Origin: UMGS1663 sp963558185
GTDB lineage: Bacteria; Bacillota; Clostridia; TANB77; CAG-508
Assembly: GCA_963558185.1 (NCBI GenBank)
Contig: CAUWFE010000040.1
Span: forward strand, 1 to 8,631
Reading direction: 5' to 3'
DNA: 8,631 bases
Under the pieces are notes generated by a model. The model was given only the letters and a program-made list of their open reading frames with translations. It searched no databases and had not been told where the DNA came from. Position numbers and translations under genes: made by a program. This document shows, in pieces, positions 1 to 5,771 of this stretch. Each line of letters opens with the position of its first letter. Positions within the stretch are counted from its first letter, which is position 1.

Positions 1-15
1 TTTCTTACATTTTTA

Positions 16-43
16 TTTTCAATTTTTTTTACATTCTTATAAT
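16..43 (+). promoter_or_regulatory. Putative promoter of the left-edge structured RNA
   Basis: A perfect TATAAT -10 box lies at 38-43. A weak -35 (TTTTCA, 16-21, 4 of 6 matches) sits 16 nt upstream. Transcription would begin near 50, just before the 5' strand of the closing stem of the candidate RNA. The -35 is poor and the region is nearly all A/T, so chance matches are easy. Confidence 0.4.
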
Positions 44-49
44 ATCATT

Positions 50-232
50 AATAAAAGCTGAGATAATAATACTTTTCAGGTATCTTACCACAGCTATTGA
101 CATTGGGCCCCAGAACAAAAGAGGCATGATTAATATTTTCAACATTTTTAATGACTTTTCATGCCTCGTCTTTGTTCGCCTGCCAAATTTTATAAAATAA
201 AATTTGTGTGGAATGTTTAGCGAAGCTTTTTT
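50..232 (+). ncRNA. Structured non-coding RNA candidate, possibly 6S RNA
   Basis: No reading frame fits here, but the stretch is more GC-rich than its surroundings and folds well. A 7-bp closing stem joins the two ends (53-59 with 224-230, AAAAGCT/AGCTTTT). Further in, TTGG 103-106 pairs with CCAA 183-186, GAACAAA 113-119 with TTTGTTC 171-177, and GAGGCATGA 121-129 with TCATGCCTC 159-167. The last two helices are separated by a small asymmetric internal loop. An alternative 5' hairpin (AGCTG 56-60 with CAGCT 91-95) competes with the closing stem. A rod of about 180 nt with a long-range closing stem, a large unpaired central part and a long apical stem is the layout of 6S RNA, which binds housekeeping RNA polymerase. 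From memory, a Bacillus 6S gene lies near aspS and mnmA, which are also close by here. The 6S identity is an inference from architecture; the strand is chosen from the TATAAT box and the downstream terminator. Confidence 0.45.
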
Positions 233-274
233 ATATAATAGGAAAGTTTGGAGAACTTTCCTATTATATAAAAA
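228..274. repeat. 21-bp perfect inverted repeat
   Basis: Positions 228-248 are perfectly complementary to 254-274 around a 5-nt loop (249-253). On either strand the stem begins with TTTT and ends with AAAA, so no U-tract follows it and it is not a standard intrinsic terminator. It lies between the structured RNA candidate and the bidirectional terminator, and its left arm overlaps the last bases of the RNA closing stem. It could be a 3' stabilising hairpin or a small mobile-repeat remnant. Confidence 0.7.
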
Positions 275-276
275 TA

Positions 277-323
277 AACCTTGTAAGATGTTGATATTTC
301 AGCATTTACAAGGTTTTTTATTT
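277..323. terminator. Bidirectional intrinsic terminator
   Basis: AACCTTGTAA (277-286) pairs with TTACAAGGTT (306-315). After a one-base bulge at 287 the helix continues as 288-294 with 299-305, including one G-U pair. On the plus strand it is followed by TTTTATTT and would end the structured RNA transcript. On the minus strand the hairpin is followed by a TTTATTTTT tract and would end the tRNA-His/tRNA-Gln transcript. The plus-strand U-tract runs into the encoded CCA end of tRNA-Gln. Confidence 0.7.
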
Positions 324-397
324 GGTTGGACTGGCTAGATTCGAACTAGCGCATGCCAGAGTCAAAGTCTGGTGCCTTACCGCTTGGCTACAGTCCA
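323..397 (-). tRNA. tRNA-Gln (anticodon UUG)
   Basis: Read on the minus strand, this is a full cloverleaf. Acceptor TGGACTG pairs with CAGTCCA, the D stem is GCC/GGC, and the anticodon stem CCAGA/TCTGG encloses loop CTTTGAC with anticodon TTG. The T arm is GCTAG/CTAGC with loop TTCGAAT, followed by discriminator A (326) and an encoded CCA (325-323). It reads CAA and, through wobble, CAG. It lies 13 nt downstream of tRNA-His and is probably cotranscribed with it. In most Gram-positive bacteria such a tRNA is first charged with Glu and then amidated, and its U34 is a substrate of MnmA, which is encoded in this window. Confidence 0.95.
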
Positions 398-410
398 ATA
401 TGTATATATA

Positions 411-488
411 TGGGGTGGAATGTGGGATTCGAACCCACGGTCTTCAGTGCCACAAACTGACGCGTTAACCAACTACGCCAAATCCACC
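411..488 (-). tRNA. tRNA-His (anticodon GUG)
   Basis: On the minus strand the extra 5' G (G-1, position 488) faces discriminator C73 (414), the hallmark of tRNA-His, and CCA is encoded at 413-411. The anticodon stem TCAGT/ACTGA encloses loop TTGTGGC with anticodon GTG. The D stem is GCGT/ACGC and the T arm GTGGG/CCCAC has loop TTCGAAT. The acceptor stem GTGGATT/ATTCCAC contains one U-U mismatch (482 against 420, positions 6 and 67). It is first in a two-tRNA transcript behind a strong promoter. Confidence 0.95.
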
Positions 489-507
489 ATTTCTTAATGC
501 ATTTATT

Positions 508-536
508 ATTCTACAATATTTTTTATAGATTGTCAA
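508..536 (-). promoter_or_regulatory. Strong promoter of the tRNA-His/tRNA-Gln unit
   Basis: On the minus strand a perfect TTGACA -35 (536-531) is followed by a 17-nt spacer and a TAGAAT -10 (513-508, 5 of 6). The predicted start, near 501, is about 13 nt before tRNA-His. An uninterrupted AT tract lies upstream (about 537-560) and could act as an UP element. Confidence 0.8.
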
Positions 537-626
537 CCATATATATATAATTTTTTTGTTTTTTTATCAAATTAAGATAAATTTTTCTAATTTCTTATTT
601 TTCTAGCTTAAATATTAATATTTTTG

Positions 627-1899
627 TTAATTTTCTAATTTTAATTCATATTCTATATTTAATAATCTGTTATATTTTGCTATTCTATCAGTTCTACAAG
701 GTGCTCCTATTTTTATTTGATTTGCATTCACTGCTACAGCAATATCTGCTATTGTTGAATCTTCTGTTTCTCCTGACCTATGTGATGGAACTACATTATA
801 ACCATTTTGTTTTGCAAGTTCAATTGTATCTAAAGTTTCTGTAATTGTTCCTATTTGGTTTGGTTTTATTAGTATACTATTAGCTACTTTTTTATTTATT
901 CCTTTTTGTAACCTACTGCTATTTGTTACGAATAAATCATCTCCTACTAGTTGTACTTTATCCCCTATTTCTTGTGTTAAAATCTTCCATGACTCCCAAT
1001 CTTCTTCTGCTAAAGCATCTTCTACGGAGATAATAGGATATTTTTTGGTTAATTCTACAATAAATTTTATCATTTCTTCTTTCGTTTTCATTTGGTTTGT
1101 TTTCCAAAAATAATATCCATCTTTTCCTAGTTTTTTCGCTTCCTCAAACATTTCTGTACTTGCTACATCTAATGCAATACATATATCTTTGCCTGGAGTA
1201 TAACCTGCTTTAGTTATTGCTTGCAAAATATAATTTATTGCTTCTTCTTCATTTTCTAAATTAGGTGCAAATCCTCCGTTCATCTCCAACAGATATATTT
1301 AATTTTTGTTCTTTTAAAACTTTTTTTAGATTTTGATATACATTGACACCCATTTCCATTTTTTGTTCAAAATTGCTTCCACCAACAGGCATTATCATAA
1401 ATTCTTGAATAGATAAATTGTTATCAGCGTGTTTTCCTCCATTTAATATGTTCATCATTGGCGTAGGTAATACTTTACCATTTACCCCTCCTAAATATTT
1501 ATATAAAGACATTCCTAATGAATTGGCTGCTGCTCTTGCTATTGCTATTGATGTTCCAAGTATTGCATTTGCTCCTAATTTTGATTTATTCTCTGTTCCA
1601 TCTAAATCAATTAAAATTTTATCGATTTTAGCTTGTTCATATACATTTAATTTTTTTAAAGCTTTTGAAATTTTTTTATTTACATTTTTTACAGCTTCTC
1701 TTACACCCTTTCCTTGTAGTCTTTCATTTCCATCACGTAATTCTACTGCTTCAAAACTACCTGTAGAAGCTCCTGATGGAACCATTGCTACTCCAGAAAA
1801 TCCTCCTTCTGTTACAACTTCTACCTGTACAGTAGGATTTCCTCTTGAATCATAAATCTCCATTGCATGTACTTCTTCTATACTTAAATAATCTTTCAT
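627..1899 (-). pseudogene. eno: Enolase, interrupted by a +1 frameshift
   Basis: Enolase converts 2-phosphoglycerate to phosphoenolpyruvate in glycolysis. Two overlapping minus-strand frames together give a full-size enolase. The first (1899 to 1261) covers residues 1-207, with PSGASTG at 41-47, His157 in NGGKHA and Glu166 in IQEFMI. The second resumes at GGFAPN and runs to 627. One extra base at 1278 (C on the coding strand) turns GAT-GAA-GGA-GGA into GAT-GAA-CGG-AGG, so frame one ends five codons after catalytic Glu207 in GDE. Removing it gives a 423-residue protein with metal ligands Asp244, Glu293 and Asp320, and Lys345, His373 and Lys396; most of these match yeast numbering. The family usually has about 430 residues, and the C-terminal tail is short here. 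The start follows an AGGAAGGGAG ribosome site. No other disabling change is seen, so a recent mutation or a sequencing error are both possible. No clear terminator follows 627. Confidence 0.85.
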
Positions 1900-1988
1900 A
1901 AAAAATTACTCTCCCTTCCTGCTATAAGTATTCCCACTTTTTTATAAAATTTATCATTTAAATATAGATTTTTTTTTACTTTTATGCT

Positions 1989-1996
1989 ATTATAAT
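1989..1996. promoter_or_regulatory. Palindromic -10 box shared by tRNA-Gln(CUG) and eno
   Basis: The palindrome ATTATAAT gives TATAAT on the plus strand (1991-1996) and on the minus strand (1994-1989). It lies 24 nt before the mature 5' end of tRNA-Gln(CUG) and about 90 nt before the eno start codon. No good -35 is found on either strand at 16-18 nt spacing, so the call rests on the -10 box alone. Confidence 0.35.
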
Positions 1997-2020
1997 TAAG
2001 TAATTTGTAAAATTTCATAT

Positions 2021-2095
2021 TCGGGTGTCGCCAAGCGGTAAGGCAGTAGGCTCTGACCCTACCATTCGTTAGTTCGAATCTAACCACCCGAACCA
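2021..2095 (+). tRNA. tRNA-Gln (anticodon CUG)
   Basis: This is a complete plus-strand cloverleaf. Acceptor TCGGGTG pairs with CACCCGA, the D stem is GCC/GGC, and anticodon stem GTAGG/CCTAC encloses loop CTCTGAC with anticodon CTG. The T arm is GTTAG/CTAAC with TTCGAAT, followed by discriminator A (2092) and encoded CCA (2093-2095). It reads the CAG codon only. A dedicated CUG isoacceptor is noteworthy in such an AT-rich genome, since tRNA-Gln(UUG) in the same window could also read CAG by wobble. Its D arm and T loop closely resemble that tRNA, consistent with an old duplication. It is transcribed opposite to mnmA and eno and has its own terminator. Confidence 0.95.
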
Positions 2096-2101
2096 TAGTT
2101 T

Positions 2102-2134
2102 GAACTTTAAATTATTTCTTTAAAGTTCTTTTTG
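2102..2134 (+). terminator. Intrinsic terminator of tRNA-Gln(CUG)
   Basis: GAACTTTAAA (2102-2111) pairs perfectly with TTTAAAGTTC (2119-2128) around a 7-nt loop and is followed by TTTTT (2129-2133). It starts 6 nt after the encoded CCA. A further copy of the left arm, TTGAACTTTAA, lies at 2142-2152. Confidence 0.8.
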
Positions 2135-2161
2135 TATAAAATTGAACTTTAAGTAATGTAC

Positions 2162-3214
2162 CTAGAGTTTATAGTTCATTATTTTTCCCCCACCTAAAAC
2201 TATATCATCTTCTATGTAAAATACTACCGATTGCCCAGGTGTAATTGCTCTTTGTGATTCTTCAAATATCACATGTGCAATGTTATCATGTATTTTTAAT
2301 TTTGCATTTGCTTCTTTTGCTCTATAACGAATTTTTGCTTTTACTAATATTTCTGTATCTTCTTTTATTGGTAATAAAAAATTTAAATCATTTGCGTATA
2401 ATTCTTTACTATATAGTTCTTTTTCTTCACCTACAATTACCTGATTTTTTTTAGCATCTAATGCAATTACATATAATGGCACTTTATAACTAATGCCAAG
2501 TCCTTTTCTTTGCCCTATTGTATAATTAATTGTTCCATTATGAATACCTAATATTGTTCCATCTTTTAATATGATGTTTCCTTTTTTGTTTTGTACCCCT
2601 TGCTCTTTTAAAAATTTAGTATAATCTCCATCTGGTATAAAGCATATTTCTTCACTGTCCTTTTTGTTTGCAACTAGTAAATCATTTTCACATGCAAGTT
2701 TACGTATTTCTTCTTTTTCTTTTACTTCTTCTAATGGAAATATTACATTTTGCAAAACTTCTTTACTCATTCTATATAAAAAATAAGTTTGATCTTTTTT
2801 ATCTTCTTTAGATTTTTTTAATATATTTTGTCCGAATTTTTCAGAATATTCTACTTTTGCATAATGTCCTGTTGCTATGTAATCACATTCTAATTCTTTT
2901 GCTTTTTTATAGAATTCTCCAAATTTAATATACTGATTACATTCTATGCAAGGGTTAGGAGTCCTACATTTTTCATATTCTTTAACAAAAGTATGTATTA
3001 CTCTTTTTTGAAACTCTGTTCTTAAGTCCAAAGTTTCATGCTTTATTCCTAATTTTTCACATACTTTTTTTGCGTCTTTTACTGCCTGCTCATTATTATC
3101 ACATAGAATCATTGTAAAACCTATTACTTCATAGCCTTTTTGTTGTAGAAGAATAGCGGAAGCACTGCTATCTACGCCTCCACTCATTCCTAATAATACT
3201 TTTTGTTTGTTCAT
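2162..3214 (-). CDS. mnmA: tRNA-specific 2-thiouridylase MnmA
   Basis: MnmA is a cytoplasmic enzyme that uses ATP and a sulfur relay from a cysteine desulfurase to make 2-thiouridine at U34 of tRNA-Lys, -Glu and -Gln. This 350-residue protein starts with the PP-loop GMSGGVDSS (9-17). It carries the catalytic cysteine in TPNPC (Cys89, with Cys92 behind it), the ATGHYAK block (114-120) and the second catalytic cysteine in EEICFIPDGDY (Cys191). IGQRKGLGI and the C-terminal RAITPGQSVVFY barrel follow. Length is slightly below the usual 360-370. The ATG at 3214 was chosen because AAAGGAG (3226-3220) sits 5 nt before it; an upstream in-frame ATG at 3250 would overlap aspS and lacks such a site. The ribosome site overlaps the aspS stop codon (10-nt gap), so the two are an operon and probably translationally coupled. 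No clear minus-strand terminator follows. Confidence 0.97.
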   Translation of the reverse strand: MNKQKVLLGMSGGVDSSASAILLQQKGYEVIGFTMILCDNNEQAVKDAKKVCEKLGIKHETLDLRTEFQKRVIHTFVKEYEKCRTPNPCIECNQYIKFGEFYKKAKELECDYIATGHYAKVEYSEKFGQNILKKSKEDKKDQTYFLYRMSKEVLQNVIFPLEEVKEKEEIRKLACENDLLVANKKDSEEICFIPDGDYTKFLKEQGVQNKKGNIILKDGTILGIHNGTINYTIGQRKGLGISYKVPLYVIALDAKKNQVIVGEEKELYSKELYANDLNFLLPIKEDTEILVKAKIRYRAKEANAKLKIHDNIAHVIFEESQRAITPGQSVVFYIEDDIVLGGGKIMNYKL

Positions 3215-3224
3215 TAAAACTCCT

Positions 3225-4988
3225 TTATTCTTTAACTTCAATATGAACATCTTTTAATTGTTCTTCTGTTACTTTGCTTGGTGCTCCCATTAATACATCT
3301 CTTGCTTTTTTATTTTTAGGGAATGCAATAATTTCTCTTAAATTATCCCCATTTGTTAATAGCATTATCATTCTATCAACTCCTGGAGCTGCTCCAGCAT
3401 GTGGAGGTGTTCCATATTGAAATGCATTATATAATGCTCCAAATTTTCTTTCTACTTCTTCTTCGCTATATCCTGCAATTTCAAAAGCTTTAACCATTAA
3501 TTCTGGATCATGATTTCTAACTGCTCCTGAAGCCATTTCATATCCATTACATACAACATCATATTGATATGCTAAAATATCTAATGGGTCTTTTGTTAGT
3601 AAAGCTTCCATTCCACCTTGTGGCATAGAAAATGGATTATGGTTAAAATCAATTTTTCCTTCATCAGATAATTCATACATTGGAAAATCAACAATAAAGC
3701 AAAAACGATATGTATCTTTTTCTAATAAGTCTAATCTCTTTCCTAACTCTATTCTAACTAGCCCAGCAATTTTTTGTGCTTTTTCAAATTCGTCTGCTAC
3801 AAAAAATATAGCTGAATTTTCTTTTATACTTAATTTTTCTTTTAAGTTTTGTAAAATTTCATCTGTAATGAACTTAGCAATTCCACCTGCTACTGTACCG
3901 TCTTTTTCTATTTTCGTCCATGCTAACCCTTTTGCTCCTGCCTCTTCTACTGCAAAAGTAGTCATGTTATCAAAGAATTTTCTACCTTGTTCTGCCCCAT
4001 TTTCTACAACTATCGCTTTTATTGTTTTACCTTTAAATGCATTAAATTCAGATTCTTTAAAAATCTCTGTAACATCATTAATTATTAATGGATTTCTTAA
4101 ATCCGGCTTATCTATACCATACTTTTCCATTGCCTCTTTGTATGGTATACGTACAAATGGTGCTTCATCTACTTTCCAATTTGTGAATTTTGTAAATATA
4201 GTTGTAAATATATCTTCTAATATTTCAAAAACTTCTTCTTGAGTACCAAAACTCATTTCAAAATCTAATTGGTAAAATTCACCTGGTGCTCTATCTGCTC
4301 TAGGGTCTTCATCTCTAAAACATGGCGCTATTTGAAAATATTTGTCAAAACCTGATACCATTAATAATTGTTTAAATTGTTGAGGTGCCTGAGGTAATGC
4401 ATAAAATTCACCTGGATGAATTCTACTTGGTACTAAAAAGTCTCTTGCTCCTTCTGGTGAAGAGTTTGCAAGTATTGGAGTTTGAATTTCTGCAAAACCT
4501 AGTTCATCCATTTTGTCTCTTAATGCTTTCAATACTTTTGAACGCAATAAAATGTTATTATGTACTTTTTCATTTCTTAAGTCTAAATATCTATATTCTA
4601 AACGTAAATCTTCTTTAACAGATGATATATCTGCTTTTTCAGAATTTATTTCAAATGGTAAAACATTTTTACACTTTCCTAATACTTGTATATTAGTAAC
4701 TTCTATTTCAATTTCTCCTGTTGGAATTTTCATGTTCTTATTAGAACGTTCTACTACTTTTCCTTGAATTGAAATAACACATTCTGTTACTAATTCATTT
4801 GATTTTTCTACTAATTCTTTATCTGTATCTGAAATTACTAGCTGTGTTATTCCAAATTGATCTCTTAAATCTATAAATTTCATAGCTCCTAAATTTCTAA
4901 TTCTTTGTATCCACCCTGCTAGTTTAATTTCTTCTCCTATATTTTTTATATTTAATTCTCCACATGTGTGAGTTCTATATGGATTCAT
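3225..4988 (-). CDS. aspS: Aspartyl-tRNA synthetase
   Basis: AspRS charges tRNA-Asp with aspartate in the cytoplasm. The 587 residues fit the bacterial type of about 590. An N-terminal OB-fold anticodon-binding domain (about 1-110, beginning YRTHTCGEL) is followed by the class II core. Motif 1 begins near EYRYLDLR (131-138). Motif 2 is FRDEDPRADR (224-233), running into APGEFYQLDFEMSF. A bacterial GAD-type insertion covers roughly 285-420, and motif 3 is GAAPGVDRMIML (532-543). The RADRAPGEF and AAPGVDR forms, rather than RADRQPEF and AFGLDR of E. coli, occur in many Gram-positive enzymes. The start at 4988 is preceded by AAAGGAAG; an in-frame ATG at 5021 would place the start at the predicted transcription start and adds residues not expected before YRTH. 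It is first in the aspS-mnmA operon. The leader is about 32 nt, too short for a T-box. Confidence 0.97.
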   Translation of the reverse strand: MNPYRTHTCGELNIKNIGEEIKLAGWIQRIRNLGAMKFIDLRDQFGITQLVISDTDKELVEKSNELVTECVISIQGKVVERSNKNMKIPTGEIEIEVTNIQVLGKCKNVLPFEINSEKADISSVKEDLRLEYRYLDLRNEKVHNNILLRSKVLKALRDKMDELGFAEIQTPILANSSPEGARDFLVPSRIHPGEFYALPQAPQQFKQLLMVSGFDKYFQIAPCFRDEDPRADRAPGEFYQLDFEMSFGTQEEVFEILEDIFTTIFTKFTNWKVDEAPFVRIPYKEAMEKYGIDKPDLRNPLIINDVTEIFKESEFNAFKGKTIKAIVVENGAEQGRKFFDNMTTFAVEEAGAKGLAWTKIEKDGTVAGGIAKFITDEILQNLKEKLSIKENSAIFFVADEFEKAQKIAGLVRIELGKRLDLLEKDTYRFCFIVDFPMYELSDEGKIDFNHNPFSMPQGGMEALLTKDPLDILAYQYDVVCNGYEMASGAVRNHDPELMVKAFEIAGYSEEEVERKFGALYNAFQYGTPPHAGAAPGVDRMIMLLTNGDNLREIIAFPKNKKARDVLMGAPSKVTEEQLKDVHIEVKE

Positions 4989-5026
4989 ATTGAAACTTCC
5001 TTTCTTTACGTCATTTTTCAATAAAT

Positions 5027-5055
5027 ATTATAAGCCCAAAATACCTATATGTCAA
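5027..5055 (-). promoter_or_regulatory. Consensus promoter of aspS-mnmA
   Basis: On the minus strand a perfect TTGACA (5055-5050), a 17-nt spacer and a perfect TATAAT (5032-5027) form a full consensus sigma-A promoter. Transcription should begin near 5020, about 32 nt before the aspS ATG. Its -35 lies only 5 nt from the -35 of the divergent promoter at 5061-5089. Confidence 0.85.
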
Positions 5056-5060
5056 TTATG

Positions 5061-5089
5061 TTGCAAATATTTAATATTTGTTATATACT
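5061..5089 (+). promoter_or_regulatory. Promoter of first PLC-like gene
   Basis: TTGCAA (5061-5066), a 17-nt spacer and TATACT (5084-5089). The -35 is weak (4 of 6) but the same pair of boxes with the same spacing recurs before the second copy of the gene, which supports the call. Confidence 0.65.
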
Positions 5090-5124
5090 TATTATATTAA
5101 GTTTTTGAAAGGAATGATTTTTAT

Positions 5125-5688
5125 ATGCCTGGCTATGTTATACACTTAGCAACTGCTGAAGAATATTTAAGAAAACATGAATCAAGTATTACTAATCATG
5201 ATGAGTTTATTGATGGTGTAATTTTCCCAGATTCAGAAAAAGATAAATCACTTACTCACTATGGTAGAGCTTCATCAGAAGTAAATTTATATAAATTTTT
5301 AAATTCAGTTCCAACTGGTAATAACTTTAATAAAGGTTATTTTTTACATTTATTAACTGATTATTTATTTTACAACAAATACATTGATTGCTTTTCTTCT
5401 GAAATGTATCATGATTATGATGTTTTAAATAAGCCTTTAATTAAAAAATATAAAATTTCACTACCTGATAAGTTAAAAAATAATAAATTTTTCTCTACCA
5501 CCTCAACTGATAGTTTAAAAATTTTATCACTTGACACTGTTGATAATTTAATAGATGAAGTTTCTTCATATAATCTTGAAGATTTAGAAATAGAAATCAA
5601 AAATAATCCACAAAAGTGGACAAAAATAAGACCTTTGAAAATAATTCCAACTCATAGAAAAAATGAGCATTCATTCATTTTTAATTAG
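5125..5688 (+). CDS. Putative zinc-dependent phospholipase C-like protein, copy 1
   Basis: This 187-residue soluble protein has no signal peptide or membrane segment. The arrangement PGYVIHLA (His7), IDGVIFPDS (Asp30, Asp36), LTHYG (His45) and GYFLHLLTDYLFYN (His75, Asp79) resembles small bacterial members of the zinc-dependent phospholipase C/S1-P1 nuclease fold (PF00882 type). Those begin with a similar HL motif and have an HLLTD helix. These residues could bind metal and are all kept in copy 2. The C-terminal half (about 100-172) is not recognised; it ends with a conserved segment around NNPQKWTKIRP. Substrate and role are unknown, and the family call comes from motif layout alone. The ATG follows GAAAGGA by 11 nt. 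The last 13 residues extend past the end of copy 2. No strong terminator follows, so readthrough into copy 2 is likely. Confidence 0.75.
   Translation: MPGYVIHLATAEEYLRKHESSITNHDEFIDGVIFPDSEKDKSLTHYGRASSEVNLYKFLNSVPTGNNFNKGYFLHLLTDYLFYNKYIDCFSSEMYHDYDVLNKPLIKKYKISLPDKLKNNKFFSTTSTDSLKILSLDTVDNLIDEVSSYNLEDLEIEIKNNPQKWTKIRPLKIIPTHRKNEHSFIFN
5547..5621 (+). repeat. 75-bp exact repeat, copy A
   Basis: Identical base for base to 6194-6268 (offset 647). It lies in the 3' part of the first PLC-like gene and encodes the segment from LIDEVSSYN to about PQKW. The first mismatches are 5546 against 6193 and 5622 against 6269. Confidence 0.95.
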
Positions 5689-5705
5689 TTATTTTTGATA
5701 ATTTA

Positions 5706-5734
5706 TTGCAATTTACTTGCATTTATTATATACT
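5706..5734 (+). promoter_or_regulatory. Promoter of second PLC-like gene
   Basis: TTGCAA (5706-5711), a 17-nt spacer and TATACT (5729-5734) repeat the promoter of copy 1 exactly in both boxes and spacing, although the spacer itself has diverged. The boxes lie at nearly the same distance from the start codon as in copy 1. Confidence 0.65.
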
Positions 5735-5771
5735 ATTATTCATTAAAATTATAGTAAAGGATTTGATTTAT

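Noticed and set aside
537..560. AT dinucleotide tract as an origin or repeat array
   Set aside because: It is a short low-complexity run in an AT-rich genome, with no DnaA boxes or repeated units around it.
611..625. Palindrome AAATATTAATATTT as the eno terminator
   Set aside because: The stem is pure A/T with no loop and no U-tract follows on the minus strand.
1265..1300. Programmed +1 frameshift in eno
   Set aside because: There is no slippery codon with a sensible +1 re-pairing, no stop codon at the shift point as in prfB, and no known precedent for enolase. Kept only as a remote alternative.
1418..1855. Plus-strand open frame of 145 codons
   Set aside because: It lies entirely opposite the first half of eno and has no ribosome site or family resemblance; it is a by-product of the codon use of eno.
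1896..2096. Minus-strand open frame of 66 codons
   Set aside because: It is the reverse complement of tRNA-Gln(CUG) plus the eno upstream region and encodes no recognisable protein.
3215..3250. Longer MnmA start at 3250
   Set aside because: It would overlap aspS and add residues not found before the PP-loop strand; the ATG at 3214 has a well-placed AAAGGAG.
3868..4767. Plus-strand open frames within aspS
   Set aside because: They are antisense to a strongly conserved synthetase, overlap each other and have no supporting start signals.
4989..5049. T-box or other riboswitch leader for aspS
   Set aside because: The predicted leader is only about 32 nt and has no hairpin or T-box sequence.
5651..5667. 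Terminator hairpin at the end of the first PLC-like gene
   Set aside because: The stem CTCAT/ATGAG has only 5 bp and the following T-runs are interrupted; too weak to call.
5706..5771. Longer start for the second PLC-like protein
   Set aside because: The extension reads through the TTGCAA/TATACT promoter; the product starting at 5772 begins exactly like copy 1 and has a ribosome site.
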